The notes beneath the pieces are model-generated. The model saw only the letters and a list, made by a program, of their open reading frames with translations. It was not told where the DNA came from and made no database searches. 64,000 nucleotides of DNA from Tolypeutes matacus (lineage: Eukaryota; Chordata; Mammalia; Cingulata; Chlamyphoridae), in the NCBI GenBank assembly GCA_026826555.1, contig JAKSZT010054573.1:1729383-1793382 (forward strand), given 5' to 3'. The position numbers and the translations under genes were made by a program. Below are positions 11,581 to 24,324 of this stretch, piece by piece (positions within the stretch are counted from its first letter, which is position 1; each line of letters starts with the position of its first letter).

Positions 11581-14159
11581 AGCTTGGACTCTGCTTCCAT
11601 GAGGCCCTCATTGCTGAAGACCTCCTGAGAACATCATCAATTAACAAGCTACACAAGAAAATTAGTCTTAGCACTCAGGCTTATACTGGTTTCATAACAA
11701 GACTAGAATTTTCCAGCTGCACATCATTTTGTCAGACTTCGTGGAGTCTCGGTTATCAATATGCAGTTATCAATATGCATCCATTGAGCACCGAATGCAT
11801 GCCAATTAATATGCTGACCCCAGAGCTATTAAAAGAAAAGTATGACTCTGATTTTGTCCCAACCTGGCAGGTAGTCACGTTCCTGACTGTCATGTGGAGA
11901 GAAAAAACAATCCAATTTACATCAAATATACATCATTTGCCTCTCTGTAGGCTATTCCACAAGTATCCTAAGTCTGTGAAGGCAATTCCTTCTTTTTCTG
12001 CCCTGATTAACGTGTCTCCCACATCTTCACCCAGGCCCAGGAACTCCCTCGGCCGGCATTCAGCTAAGAAGTCACGCTGTGACCTGGGACCTGACCCCCA
12101 GGCTGAGACAGGAGGAAGCCCCTGGCAGCTGTACTACCTTCCCTTCAAGACTCAGCTCCCCTTATTGCAACGACCGGTGCTGGTTGGCCATGCCCATTAG
12201 GCTCTAACCTACCTGTCACGTGCTTTTCTACCCACAGCACCTAGCGGAGGGCCGACCCCCACAGAGCACTCCCAGTAGGTATCTGCTGAGTGGAGACATT
12301 CATGGATTATGGAGACAACACATGGACTGTGTTGAGGGAAATACCTACTTGAAATGTAAGTTCTGACACATGTGCTAGGAATAGGTCACATTTCTTTATA
12401 TGCATCCTTGGCTTTCGTGCTTTTCACATTTCTAGGAGGCCCATGACAATGTCATCATTTACAAGGACACAAGTTTGACAGCTTGATGGCTGAAGACAGC
12501 GTCTGGGAGGAAGTCACGTGGGTGGGTGGTGAAAAGCCTGGCCAACAAGCCAACATCACATCTACCACGGGCCTTGTTCTCTCGCCATTCACAGGTGGGC
12601 ACTAGTAAGCGCTGACACGGCATGCATGAGTTTGGGGGGTCGATAAGATGCCTGGAAGCAACATTTGAAAAAAGGAGTCTTTCGTGCATTTAATAATATT
12701 AGAACATTGACTAACTATATAATAGCATTCAGTTATTTGCAGTTATTTTACTTAGGTTATATGCTATATTGGTGGCCTTTATATCAATTATATAATGTTG
12801 TATATTAGTATTTGAAATAGAAATATCAACAGAGTAAATTACATATTGCATTTGCCTTTATCTGAGTGAATATATTATACATTGGCTTTACATAGGCTGT
12901 GATTTTTTTTAAAAATTTTATTGTTTTTTCTAAATTTTCTACGGCAAATGAATGCTGCAACAGAAATAAGAAAGTAGCTTATTTTTTTCAAGATTAAATT
13001 CTAACAGGAATAGAAAGAACTTAAAGTTCTGTTGTGAAGGAATTATTCCCTCCTTTTGTCTGTATCTACATAGATCTAACAGTTTTAAAGATTGTTTTCA
13101 TATCCTAGAGGTTACATTATAGGAGTAGCTCTAATTTTGTGAACTAATGAATAGATAACTATACTGGTTAATACGGTAATTGTTTTACATTTATGTTTAA
13201 AATTTAGCATCCTTCACACATACACAAAAAAGAGTCCATAAAGTGGGCTTGATAAAGGAATAGATATTTGGTAATTCTGCAGACATTTTAAATAAAAATT
13301 TAAAAGAGCCTACACAAGCTACTCTAACTGTTGGATTTTTATGCAGGATGCAATCTCATGCCCATCCTTGTATAGTCATTAAGTACTACACAGAGAAAGG
13401 GTGAAGACTGCAAGCGACAACATGGACAAAAATGACCAAAGTTAACCAAGATTCTTCCTTTATAGATATTTATATATTTAGTTTTATATTGAGATTTCAA
13501 TCATGAGCCAAGTAACACAAAGCAGCTCTTTCTATGTAGCATGTGTGGATTTGAGTAGATGGCAAAAAATTTATCTGAAAGCCCCTGGCTTCTCTCTGGA
13601 AATTATTTGGGGAATGGCAAAATACAGGTAGTGGTAACATTAGCTAGTTTCTAGTTGGCCTAAGGCCATATTAAATTGAGAGCTCCTTGGCTCTCGAAAA
13701 ACTAGGAATTAGGACTTCTTTCTGGCATTCACCTCTGTCTGTGATATGCAATGTCCAATTCCTATCAGCCAGAAGGGGGCAAACTGGAAACAGTTATGGA
13801 CAACAGTAAGCATCTTGAAGACCCGGGAAAATCTATTTTTGCACTCAGGCCAGACCCATCTGGCATTACTTTTTGAGAGATTATGAATGTAATCTTGGAG
13901 GGCATACTTCTGCTATTTGGAAAGTCACTCATCAGCTAAGAGCAAACGTTTCTGAGACTGCTGTGCTTAATTGCTACTATCATTTAATTGAGTTCCTTTT
14001 GAAAAATCAAGGATCAAAAGTTTTCTCCACTCTTTTGAGATCAATGAATAACCTGGGAGAAGGGAGGTTGTAAGGGAAGATATTGATAGTAGCATCTCAG
14101 CAGAGCATGGAATAAGGCCGGCTTTTGTTCATTCCTTTCTAGTAAGACAGTAAGCCAGG
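11581..14159. other. Intergenic; possible L2 3' scrap near 12235
   Basis: No gene recognised. 'cccagtaggtatctgctgagtgg' near 12270 resembles the 3' end of L2 or MIR ('agtaggtgctcaataa'). The rest is AT-rich and unidentified. Confidence 0.35.
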
Positions 14160-14370
14160 CTTTGAGCTCTGATGAAAGTGGCGGCTTTTCCAGCTCTGCT
14201 CCCTGTTGCCCAGGTCATCCTAGGCAAGTGTCTTAATGTACTTGAGGCCACTTTCTTTCCCTGCCTTGGAGTAGTTATTGTGGCGATTGAGATGAAGAAC
14301 GTAACATGATTAGCAAAGAATCAGGCATATCCCGTGGGTTCAATAACAGTTGCCTGATTGTTATTACTTT
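14160..14370 (+). repeat. MIR fragment (sense)
   Basis: MIR-like order: 'tttgagctctgatg', 'ccaggtcatcctaggcaagtg', 'cttaatgtacttgagg', 'attgtggcgattgagatgaa' and a 'gtgggttcaataacagttg' end. Divergence is high. Confidence 0.5.
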
Positions 14371-14962
14371 TATTTATAAAATACTGTGTGGATCTGTATT
14401 GAGCCAGTTTCAAAACAAAAATTGTACAGGATAACTAGAGGGGGAATATATATGACATACGAGTTATCCCTTAGAATTAGTTCATTTTGCACAGGACATT
14501 TATAACGTAGCATTTTAAATGCAACTGAGCTTAATTTCACTGTTCTATGAACATAGACAAAAGTTAAAGTTCATTCTCCTTATGTTGGGAAAACATCTAA
14601 AATATCGCTGATTTATTGTTAAAAGAGAAACACGTTCATAACAAACAACATAGGTGAACAGATAGGTTCAGTGACCCCAATTTCATTTATTTCAACGTCA
14701 TCTACTTGAGTTACATTTTCATTAGGTATTGGCATATGACTGTTGAGATCACACAATAGTTTCCATCATTTACATATTTTTCCTGACAGTTGACTCATGC
14801 CTCAATTTTTTACTTTCTGCATCTGAATGGCAAATCATTGTGCTACCATCTACAGCACAAAACCTTTTTACATATGCACTTTGTTTTATATGCTTTGTGT
14901 TTTAAGACACTAGAGGAAAGAAATAATGCAAAATTTGTGTCTGTTTAGCATACATGGTGCTT

Positions 14963-15170
14963 ACTATGGGCCTCTTTTTTTTTTTAAAGATTTTATTTAT
15001 TTATTCATTTATCCTCCCCTTGCTGCTTGTGCTTGCTGGGTCAGCTAACCACGCCGTGCGGGCGGGCTTGCCTTCACCAGGAGGTCCCGGGAACCGAACC
15101 CGGGGCCTCCCATATGGTAAACGGGAGCCCCACTGATTGAGCCACAGCCGCTTCCCACTATGGGCCTCTT
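14963..15170 (-). mobile_element. Young DAS-type SINE, antisense, with 14-bp TSD
   Basis: The full-length body is 14977-15156: T-run and AAAT-type tail at the left, tRNA-like head at the right ending ...gccgcttccc. A perfect 14-bp direct repeat ACTATGGGCCTCTT flanks it (14963-14976 and 15157-15170). It differs from the copy at 62374-62561 at only about four positions, so both are recent insertions of one active subfamily. Insertion was by L1-type target-primed reverse transcription, judged from the TSD and A-rich tail. Confidence 0.93.
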
Positions 15171-18100
15171 GTAACCATCTTGCAAATATCAATGCATCTG
15201 AGCTTCCTAGGAACCCTGTCAGCTAGCTCATCTATACTGGCATTAAGTGTTAAGGATGGACACCTGAGGAAACGAGAGGCTGAGCTACTCCAAGGCACTC
15301 AGCAGGAGAAAACTTTAGGAGTGTTGATCCAACCCAACACCCTCCACGGCCCTACCCAAATCCCTTCACAGCTGGTTGTACAAGGGATGGGTCCTGATAC
15401 AGACTCTGCCAATCGGATTCTACCAGGAACGTGGACGAGGGAATAGGAGATGTTTGCTCATTTTTCTATGATAAAACTAGAAACATGTGGTCAACTTTGG
15501 AGTTAAGGTAATTTTCTAAAATTTCAAGTATATGTACATGAGGATATAGAAAAATTAAATTTTAGATTTACAAGAAGCCTTTTGAAGAACCTTAAATTTA
15601 TGGTACATTTAGAATGTGTTCTGATCTTATAGTTGCCTTTTTTTTTTCCTCTCAACATAATGGATTTATATTTAATATAGTACTTCCATATGTTAATCAA
15701 GATAAAGAATTTTTTACATTAAATCTTTTCTCCATTTCAGTGTTCAATATAGTTTTTTTAAACATTAAATCTTTTTCTCCATTGCAATATCAGATATATT
15801 GAATGCATTTTCTAATTTTCCCCCAAAGAAATAAAGGTTTCCATTTTTCACTAAATTTAATATCTAAGTGCACTATTAATTTGGGAGCTGAGAAAACAAA
15901 GATATAATTAAAATATGGAGAAACAACTCCTCCACAATTCAGGAGGCAGTGATTATAAGTGTAGAGTGGCAACTTCCTAGATTTCTGAGCAAGTGCGGCC
16001 TTGAGAACTTCTGAAACTAAGGACTATCACTTAGGAAGATCTCAGTCATCGATCTTTGACCCCCTTCACACCCAGCACATGCAAGTTACAGTCTGATTTT
16101 TCCAGTGCTTTCGTTGAAGTGAAGAACACTTTCCCCATTTAACACACACCGATTTGCTCCTGTTTACAGGGAAACACCTAGGAACGTAAAAGCACCCCGT
16201 TGACTGTTTCTTGGGGACAGTTTGAAGGTCCATAGCACGAAGGCGTCCAGGATGAGGCTGGGTCTAGGGGGCCTCGCAGGTCACACCTGTCCACCTCTCT
16301 TCCGTGTGTACAAACGCTGTCAGGCCGAGCAGCACACCTAACAAGCCGCCAGCGGCCTCCCGGCTTCTACTGCTGCAACAGCAGGCGGTGCCAAGAGCAG
16401 CGAAACGAGGCCTGTCCGCCAGGGCGCTGAAGCTGCCGGCACCAGGCTGGGATCCGCAGGGCTGAAGACTCCGAAGAAGAAACGGGGCATGTGGACAGAG
16501 ACGTTTACCTGACTTGAAATACTCCCTTCCCACAGCTCTGGATGCTGAGGCTGGAAGTTCCACGAGACATCGCCTTCCAGGAAGCAGCCAGTATAGCAAT
16601 CTTAGAGTTGCTTTCAAGAAGAATGTAAATATAGGGCTATTTAATTGTAGATGAAAAACCTAGTTTCTTAATATGAGATTTCAGACGCATGCTAAGAATG
16701 GGACCGAACTCCGCCAAGGTGAAGAAGGAGAATAAAGTATTGGAAACAAAGCCTGGTGCTTAAAATGACAATATAACTCGGGCTCTCCGGCTTCCATCTG
16801 GGAATTCAGACATGCATAACCAATACTAGGCAGGGACACCTGGAGATAGCCTTCCCCAAGCAACAGATGCTTTCGGAATGACTTTAAACAGTTCATAGAG
16901 AATAATTCTACATCTTTGGTATTTCAAATGTATCTATGTATAAGGATCAGAACGTGTATATTTTTCCCCCAGGAAAAAATCCACGAGTCCATACAATTCC
17001 CCAACTGCATCCCGTGGTACCAGCACATTCTAGTAGTTCCCTATTGTGCAGCTTATTTCCTGGGCATCCAAGTCAAATCGGAGATCTTCAGACACCCATC
17101 TTTGACATACCACACTCCATCCTTTCAACATTTCACTGGGACTACCATTTCAGGCTTCTTACCCAGTTTTCCCATTCTTTGGGTAGTTTTCCAAACAGGG
17201 AAAGCATCTGTATCGTTTAGGATATTATATTATGCTTGTCTTAGAAATTCAGTGAAGAAGGTATAAATACTAATGGTGACTATATACCCTTTTCCAAAAT
17301 GCTTAGAAGTAAAAGATTCTGAAAAAGACATTAGGCATCGCCTCCCACTAAGAAACATCATCATCATTGTCACTGCTGTCAAAAACCAACACTGACTTGG
17401 CAGCTACTTCTCTGACCCTACATGTAAGATAAGATCCTTGCTACAACTCCAAGGATCACAGCTTACAGGGAAATTTATCACATCCTTTTACACTAACTTG
17501 GTGAGCAAGAGCCTTGTAACACCTCCAACATCCAAAATAACCCTTAAAGTTCAAAGAAGCCAAAAAAATCATTGTCAATTCAATGCTGGATAACACTTAG
17601 GCCGAATAATACTTACTGATCATTTAAACATATCTGATATTGGAACTACCTTTCCAGTGCACCAAACATTACAGTTGAATTCTTATTTGCTTGGGGGGAA
17701 AGGCTGGCTTAATGACTACGTATCAGTCAGTTTTATATATGTAGAGGATGGCTTCGCAGGCTGCCTGTTTTAGAGAGAGCGATGATTACTGCACTTTTGC
17801 TTTTGTTTAATTTGAAGACTATTTCTTGAATACGGTAGTGGGCATGTCCATTCAGACTGCTAAACCTCCTCTTCTGTGCAGACTTCCCAGCCCACTCCAC
17901 CTGCACCTGGCCATGCCTTCATTCCTATTTGTCCATTGCCTGTACGAAACCCCCATGGCGACCCCACTCGTGGGCTCAGCTCACAATTGCACCACAGGGA
18001 TTTGTCTAGAGACACAAGTGTACCAAAAACAGAACCATCAGGAAACCTTTCTATTTATTTTTCCATTTCCTTTTTCTATTTCTATTCCTAGTCTTTTTCT

Positions 18101-18844
18101 TTTGGCAACCAAGAGTAGGTGTGGTTAATATTGACAGAAAGTGGTTACATGTACCCAGAAAGAATTTATTGAGGGAGTAGAGTTTGATTTAGCTTTGAAG
18201 GATAAGCAGGGCCTCATGGAACAGGGGAATGTGAAAGTACTTTCCATCAGGAAACACCAGAGAACTAAAGGCAGAGAGTTTATGTTAAGGATTTTTCTCC
18301 TGTTTCTCTACTGCCTTACCTGGTTCTTGCCACATATTAGACAGTCAATAAACTTTATTTAATGAACGAGCACAGACAGGGAGACAAATGATTATGTATG
18401 TGATTTATTTGGACTTCAGACCTTGGACAATAGCTTGATCCCATTTATAACACTGCTTCTAATGGAAATCATGTTCTTTTTTACAATAACCTGCTTTATG
18501 ATAGAGCTTCCAGGAAAAGGGGCAATCAAAAAGTGTTGTAATTGACAAATGGCGAAAGGGTGGCTTTAATTAATTGCAAGTTTCAAGGCTTGCTTACTTT
18601 TTTTTTTCTTTTCAAGGTCTGAACAAGCCCTCTAAATGCTATAAGTAAATACACAAATCCACAAATTAAACTTATTAAGAGATTTTTCCATTTTGGGGTA
18701 AAATTATACATACTCAACTCTGAATAGCATTTACAAATTCTGGCCAGAGAAAGAGTTCATGGAAAGAAGTAACAAGTCCATGGCTCCAGTTTAGTACAAT
18801 GCTTGGCCCCTCTATTAGTTCATAGTTGAAGGAGTGTAGGGGAG
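15171..18844. other. Intergenic, mostly unrecognised
   Basis: No gene recognised. The end of a L2/MIR-like element may lie at about 18325-18366 ('acatattagacagtcaataaac'). The GC-richer part at 16240-16600 has open frames but no domain or splice-site support. Confidence 0.4.
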
Positions 18845-19035
18845 GGAGGTCTAGGTTCAGGCTTTGCTATCAGAAAGGCCTGGGCTGCTAATCTCTGTCT
18901 GTGTGGACAAGGGAAATTAGCGTAACTCTCAATGCCCATCTATTAAAAAATACATAAGAATCTACAATAAAATTCATCCTTGTTGTGCAGGTACATGAGA
19001 CTGTGTATAAATTACTGACATGTAATCAGCAATCA
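18845..19035 (+). repeat. MIR fragment (sense)
   Basis: 'ctaggttcaggctttgct', 'tctgtctgtgtggacaaggg', 'attagcgtaactctcaatgc' and a later 'aaattactgacatgtaatca' follow MIR order. Confidence 0.45.
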
Positions 19036-19284
19036 ATCAGTGTAGTAATACGTAATAATTACTAATAAGATGATACTGAATAGAAAAAGCAAGGCATTTT
19101 GCCAAAAACTAAACAGACTGAAATCCTTATTTTGCTGCTTTGAATTAAGGTGATTAGATGACGGAATATTTTAGCAGTTAGGACATTTCTTTCCATGTCA
19201 GCCTCAGTAATGATGAGATCCTGTACTGTAAATGAAAATTCTGGTGAATCTATGAAAGCAGTCAGCCAGAGAAAGCCACAGGGG

Positions 19285-19498
19285 GAGACCAAGGAGACAG
19301 CTCACCACGTGACATCCAAGGAACCGCAAGGACTGTGGCAAGCCAGCACCGGCATGCTGCACTCCGGGGGAAAGCATGGCCGACTGAGATCTGGATTTTG
19401 GACTTCCAGCCTCCAGAGCTCTAAGACAATAAATTCCCCTTGTAAAAGACAACCCATTGTGTGGTATTTGTCATAGCAGCTCTGGTAAACTAAGACGG
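19285..19498 (+). mobile_element. MaLR-type LTR 3' part (sense)
   Basis: It contains the hallmark MaLR LTR end: 'ttttggacttccagcctcc', 'agagctctaagacaataaat' (the LTR polyadenylation signal AATAAA), 'tgtgtggtatttgtcatagc' and terminal 'ctctggtaaactaagac'. No coding part is attached. Confidence 0.75.
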
Positions 19499-20814
19499 CA
19501 TCATTTCCCCAATAATCAAGTGCACTGTAAGAAAGTGATTTGAAAGATAACAAGGACTATATCCATTCTTCTCCACTGATTGGGAACCATGAGCTGCCAC
19601 GTCAAGGGTATAGCTGTCTTGCAACAAAGTATCCATGCCTGGCATTGAGGGCAGTGACCCAAAATTTTCTTTGGTTGGTCTTTTGTAATATTTGGTCCTC
19701 TGATTCACTGGGCATCTCATCTCATCCTTGCACCCTGGCTACCAAGGATGTGGACCCCATTTCTAAAAATACGTATTTTAAGCATGAAAACTGGGAAAGC
19801 TTATCTGCTCTATCATATACTTATTTTAAATATGAATCACAAGCTCTGCAATTAAGTATTTCCAATAAAATAGAAACAATCAGAAAATATTTACAATCTC
19901 TGTTTTGATCAGTTTAATGTATAATATTATACTTGCGACCCTTCACATTAAGTTAAATGAAAATAAAAGTAAAAATGAAGCTCATAAATGTTACTTTTCT
20001 TATGTTCCACTTCAATAGAAATAGCTTTATATTTAGTTTCAGTGCCATATTAAGAAGCTCTATAGATTATCATATACTAGCAGATGTCCTGAATCATAAA
20101 CTTATTTATTTATTAATAATATTTATTAAGAATGTCCATTTTGAATTTGTTTTCAGATTTTATCAAAACAAAGACCTCCTTTAAAAAAAAAAAATGTGCT
20201 GATTTATTCCCCTGGTTTCCAACAGGAATCATGTTCTCTTTGCTTAAAAATGTCAAGAGAATTCAAGATGAAACGATTTATGATAAACTTTATTTCCACA
20301 TGGATGCAGCTCAAATGCTCGACTTGAATAGCCTCTCTTTTAAGCAAATCATGTGTTTAATGTATATGTCTGAATATGTATGCATATATGTATACATACC
20401 AAATTTATATATCTTTTTTAATTATTCTTCCATTTAGAAAGGATTTACTGAGTATTCCTTTAAGTATTCTGTTCTTCTAATATATTTCTAATAGTAAGAA
20501 AACACTCAAGTGCAATGGAAAAAGCACTTATATTAGTGAGAGCTGTTTTGATTGCAAGATTTAGAAACTCTTTCTAATGAGCCTAATCAAAACAGATAGG
20601 TTTGTTGGGAGGGGTCAGATGTGGTCACAGATGCCTCCATAGGCTCAAGAGATGATGACATCATACCTAGCTTGCTCTCTCTGTCTCCCTCTCCCCTTGG
20701 GACTCTCACCCTGCTACCTTCCATGCTGCCTTTATATTTAGACTGGTTACCATCCAGAGGGTGGCTTTGAAAGTACATGATTAAGTTTCTGTGATTATAC
20801 ATTGGATGTCTGAC
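19499..20814. other. Intergenic, nothing recognised
   Basis: AT-rich unique-looking sequence. Overlapping short open frames at 19490-20437 show no family features. Confidence 0.4.
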
Positions 20815-20945
20815 TCCCCACCAGACTTTGAGTCTCTGATGAGTGGGACCTGAATTCTCAGCTTTCTCGCTGCACCAGCACAGTGCTTGATATATAATCA
20901 ACGCCATCTAATAACTGTTTTATAAATGTCTGAATAAATGAATCA
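20815..20945 (+). repeat. L2 3' end fragment (sense)
   Basis: 'gcaccagcacagtgcttgat' followed by 'aaatgtctgaataaatgaatc' is the typical L2 3' terminus, where the AATAAATG repeats make the tail. Confidence 0.6.
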
Positions 20946-21569
20946 ATTCAAATCTAAATTACTAAGAAAAGTAGTAAAGTAAAAATCAGGAAATTAATTA
21001 CTGAAAAATGTTCTCAAAAGGTAATTGAATTACCAGATACTCAGATGTCAAGAGTAATTGTCTAAAACCTAACCTCCAAAACAAATATTTATTGATTATA
21101 TAATATGTGTCAAAGTGCTGTTTTTGGTGCTGAGGTCATAAAGATAAATGGGGATGAATGTGAAATTCTTCACCTTAAGAAGCTGAACTTTATAAACTAA
21201 TTAGATGTAAATCGAAATGGGGTGGAAAAGAGATAAAAGAGTTTGAAAGTGTCAGACTAAATGAGGGAGCGTTTTGGACAGTATTCCTATGAGACTTAAA
21301 CTCGACTGGCTCAGTCTACCAGCCAAGTGTGGTGATAACCCGTGATCTTATCATTTCTATAAGGTAAGGATCCCATAACTTTGGTGTTCATCTAGGTTGC
21401 CTTGTGAAAGAATTTTAATATCTTCTGAATCAACTTGCTGACAGAGTCCAAATGCAGGAAATTAATATCTGCTCTACCACTGCCACCTGTTTCTGGCTCT
21501 GCGGTCCTTCTATCTCCTCAAAATTTTGATGCCACCACAACCCTTCAAACCAGTTAAGCAATCTGTGTT

Positions 21570-21728
21570 AGGCCAGTGCTTCACAGATTTTAATATGCAT
21601 AGCAATCCCTGGAGAATCTGTTAAAGTGCAGATTCTAATTCAGGAGATCTGGGCTGGGGCCTAGAATTCTTCCCTTTTAATAAGCTCCCCAGAGGGAAAG
21701 GATGCTGATAGAAAGACCATACTCAACC
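21570..21728 (-). mobile_element. MER5A-type hAT-Charlie MITE, antisense
   Basis: In order: 'ccagtgcttcacagatttta', 'gcatagcaatccctgg', 'ctgttaaagtgcagattcta', 'attcaggagatctgggctgg', 'ataagctccccag'. This is the MER5A pattern (reverse complement), a non-autonomous DNA transposon dead since early eutherian time. Confidence 0.7.
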
Positions 21729-22334
21729 ACAAGGAGTTAGAGGACAAGGCTGAAGGACTGAAGAGGGATGTCCACGTATATTTCCTGATGTACCTTTCAC
21801 TAAATTATGATGGTAGTAAATAATTCATAAAAGAATACAGTTATGCAATGCTGAAAACAGCTGTCACAGCAGGCTACTTACAAGAAGAAGATAATCTCTT
21901 CCTTAATCCGGGACTCTTGCATACAGGTGTCCAGGGCCAGAGAGGAAAATAAAAAGCCCAAGCTAGACTTTTGGGGAAGTCCCTCCTCCCTGTTTGGCTT
22001 CAGGCAGAGACATTCACATTTCCCACATTCGCTTCTGTAACTGCAGTGCCAGTAAGTCTCTGTCTTGAAATAAGGGAATCTGGAGACCATTCAACTGGAA
22101 TGTCTGGGATTCCATGAAGCTCAGTCATTAGAATTAGACAGGGAAGACATTCTTTAGGTAGAAAAAGAATTGTCAGAGTCCTTTGAATCTGGGTGGGGAA
22201 TGTTAGCCAGATTGGCCAGCATTTAAAGCTGCTTCTGAGGTCTGATCGGAGCCAATGGTGCCACCGGACGGAATAGCGACTGTATTAAAGGGCCCCTCTA
22301 TAGCACGAGCTATACAATTTATAGCTAAGGCGGA
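21729..22334. other. Intergenic just upstream of the CpG island
   Basis: No gene or repeat recognised. Confidence 0.4.
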
Positions 22335-22465
22335 TTTCACCATCCCATTTTGCAGAAGAGCCACCCAGGAAGCTCAGAGAGGTTATGCAACCTGCCCAAG
22401 GTCACACAGCCCGGGGCAGATTGAAGACGTGAACGCTGCCCAACGATACAGTCCAGACTTTCCAA
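22335..22465 (-). repeat. MIR fragment (antisense)
   Basis: 'cattttgcagaagagccacc', 'gctcagagaggttatgcaac', 'ctgcccaaggtcacacagcc' is a clear MIR reverse-complement core. It lies against the upstream edge of the PNPLA4 CpG island. Confidence 0.8.
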
Positions 22466-22489
22466 TAACTGCTTAGGGAAAACACAAAG

Positions 22490-23450
22490 ATACGCCTCGA
22501 AACTCTGAAAGTGGTTCAGCGCCGACCTGGCCCCAGGGCACCGCCCTCTTGGACTGCGGAACCACCCTGGAGGCTGCGAGGGCGGAAGGGCGAAGAACCG
22601 CTTCCGGGGAGCTGACCCCCAGAGGGACAAGCACTTCCGGTACGAGAAGGTGAGGGTCACTCAGGGTCACATAGTTCGCAGCCGAGCACCGGCCCGCAGA
22701 GCGAGTTCAGTGGCCCCCGGCGACTAAAAAGCACCCGTAGGCCTCACCGGATAGCACAACTCTACGAAAGAAAGCTTTGTCCCTCGTCCGCGCACCGAGC
22801 CACCCGCTTGCGGCACCTGAGCGGGCGCCGCCATGTTGAGCTCAGCGGTTTAAATAGAGGAGGCGGGGCCGGCCAGCTGCCCGCATCGGCGTGATGACAT
22901 CACAGGCGTGCGGGGAGGTCGGCCCCGGTCTCTTCGGCAGAACGTGCCAGGACCGGGCCCTGATTGGTGGGGCCCTGTTGAGCGACGGCGCGGCCCCGCT
23001 TTCTGGGTGAGGGGCGGGGCGTCCCTCGCGGAAGTGCTTTTACCCGCCTTGGTAGGACACAAAGCAGAGGCCAGGGGAAGGGCGGGCCCGGCCCCCCAAG
23101 CTGTTTCGGCGGCGGGCGGGCCTGGGTGGGCTGCGGGGGCCGCCTGCGGGGCCTTCCTCCCCGGCCCGCAGAAATTAAATAAAATCGGGGCTCGGGCCGG
23201 CTGGCGTTTGCGGCGCGGTGACCCCGATCCCCAGCAAGCGCCTACGCAGCCTGCAGTGGCCGGGCCTGCTCGCGTCACAGGCCGGCCCCGGGCTGCAGGA
23301 ACGAGGGCGCTTACGTCACTCGTCCAGACCCGGGGGCTTGCACCTAGTGTGAAGGTCCCCGAAGAGGGCCCCCTCACTCACCGACCCACGAGGTCCTGGG
23401 GGCCTCAGAGTGGGCAGCTTCAAATGCTGAAGTCGTGCCCACCCAGGCGT
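22490..23450 (+). promoter_or_regulatory. PNPLA4: CpG island promoter of PNPLA4
   Basis: A sharp GC-rich, CpG-dense block of about 1 kb in an otherwise AT-rich region lies 0.7-1.6 kb upstream of the first coding exon of PNPLA4. Visible motifs are: ETS-like acttccggt (22633) and cggaagtg (23029), a YY1-like gccgccatgttg (22827-22838), a palindromic ATF/CRE-like site (22891-22903), an inverted CCAAT box attgg (22963-22967), a GC box ggggcggggc (23011-23020) and a CRE-like ttacgtca (23311-23318). A noncoding first exon is expected here. GT donor candidates are at 23007 (ctgg|gtgagg, best match), 23052 and 23218, but the start site and donor cannot be fixed from sequence alone. The long open frames on both strands are a by-product of GC richness. 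Confidence 0.85.
22891..22903. promoter_or_regulatory. Palindromic ATF/CREB-like site
   Basis: A perfect inverted repeat GTGATG-A-CATCAC contains TGACATCA, one base from the CRE TGACGTCA. It lies 60 bp upstream of the inverted CCAAT box in the island. Binding is inferred only from the motif. Confidence 0.5.
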
Positions 23451-23916
23451 CAGAGAATATCGTTTTCTGTCTATATTTGCCGCTAGTATAAGGGGGTGTG
23501 GGCATTTCATCGACCCTTCAGCTGCCTTTGCAAATCACGACCTCAGTTTGTCTTGAGGACTTGCAATGAAAAGCCTGTGTATATGAGTTGCATCCTTGGA
23601 TAATTGCTACTTGAGTTCGTAAATGTTTGCTTATTGTGCTATTGAATAATTGTGAGTATCGCTTTTTAAGAAAATATGGATGCTCACAGTGAAAACTGGG
23701 GGAGGGGGCCAAAACCTACATTTGAAATTCAGTGTGTCGCATTTGAAATTTGCTACAGTGTCAATAATTTTACCTTCCTACACAACAGCAACAAAAGTTT
23801 CAAAAGATCAAGGACAAAAGACCAAATACCTTGCCAATTGGAGCTTATACATATCTTTCCCTGCCAAGTAACTGAATAGTAGGTGGCATAATCTATGGTA
23901 TAATGTGGGTGTTTTC

Positions 23917-23947
<31 letters not shown>
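23917..23947. repeat. T11-A20 homopolymer junction
   Basis: Eleven T are followed directly by twenty A, about 190 bp upstream of the acceptor of coding exon 1. It has no SINE head attached and could be a tail-to-tail remnant. Confidence 0.9.
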
Positions 23948-23949
<2 letters not shown>

Positions 23950-24139
23950 ATGTTGGGTCAACGTGAGAGGGAAAAGAAAATGTTTTCTGAAAGCCTCAGG
24001 TGTTAATTAGAATTAGTTGAAATGACTACACTTAAAACATAGGACTATATGTTTAAAAAAAGCCTTGAGACTACATAGCACGTGGGGGTGAAATGCACCA
24101 TTTACGGCAATTCCTATTTTTGTACTGCCCGTTTCGCAG

Positions 24140-24324
24140 CTGGAATGAAGCACTTCAACTTGTCCTTCGCGGCGTGCGGGTTCCTGGGCATCTACCACTT
24201 GGGGGCAGCATGTGCGCTCCGCAGACATGGCAAAAAGCTCCTGAAACAAGTCGAGGCCTTTGCCGGGGCTTCTGCAGGATCTTTGGTCGCTTCTGTCCTG
24301 CTCACCGCACCAGAAAAAATAGAG
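24140..24324 (+). CDS. PNPLA4: PNPLA4 coding exon 1 (oxyanion loop and Ser43)
   Basis: The acceptor AG at 24138-24139 follows a pyrimidine-rich stretch, so only 5 noncoding bases precede the ATG at 24145. The start context has G at -3 and A at +4. The exon codes residues 1-60, from MKHFNLSFAACGFLGIYHLG through GASAG to APEKIE, then donor gtaatt at 24325 in phase 0. An upstream in-frame ATG at 24082 lies before the acceptor and would need intron retention, so I chose 24145. Compared with the human sequence I recall, the changes fall mostly in residues 24-38. Confidence 0.96.

Noticed and set aside
22850..23486. Long open frames on both strands (175 and 192 codons) across the CpG island
   Set aside because: They are typical by-products of GC-rich, stop-poor DNA. 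Their translations are low-complexity Arg/Pro/Gly/Ala with no family motif, and they occupy the promoter region of PNPLA4.
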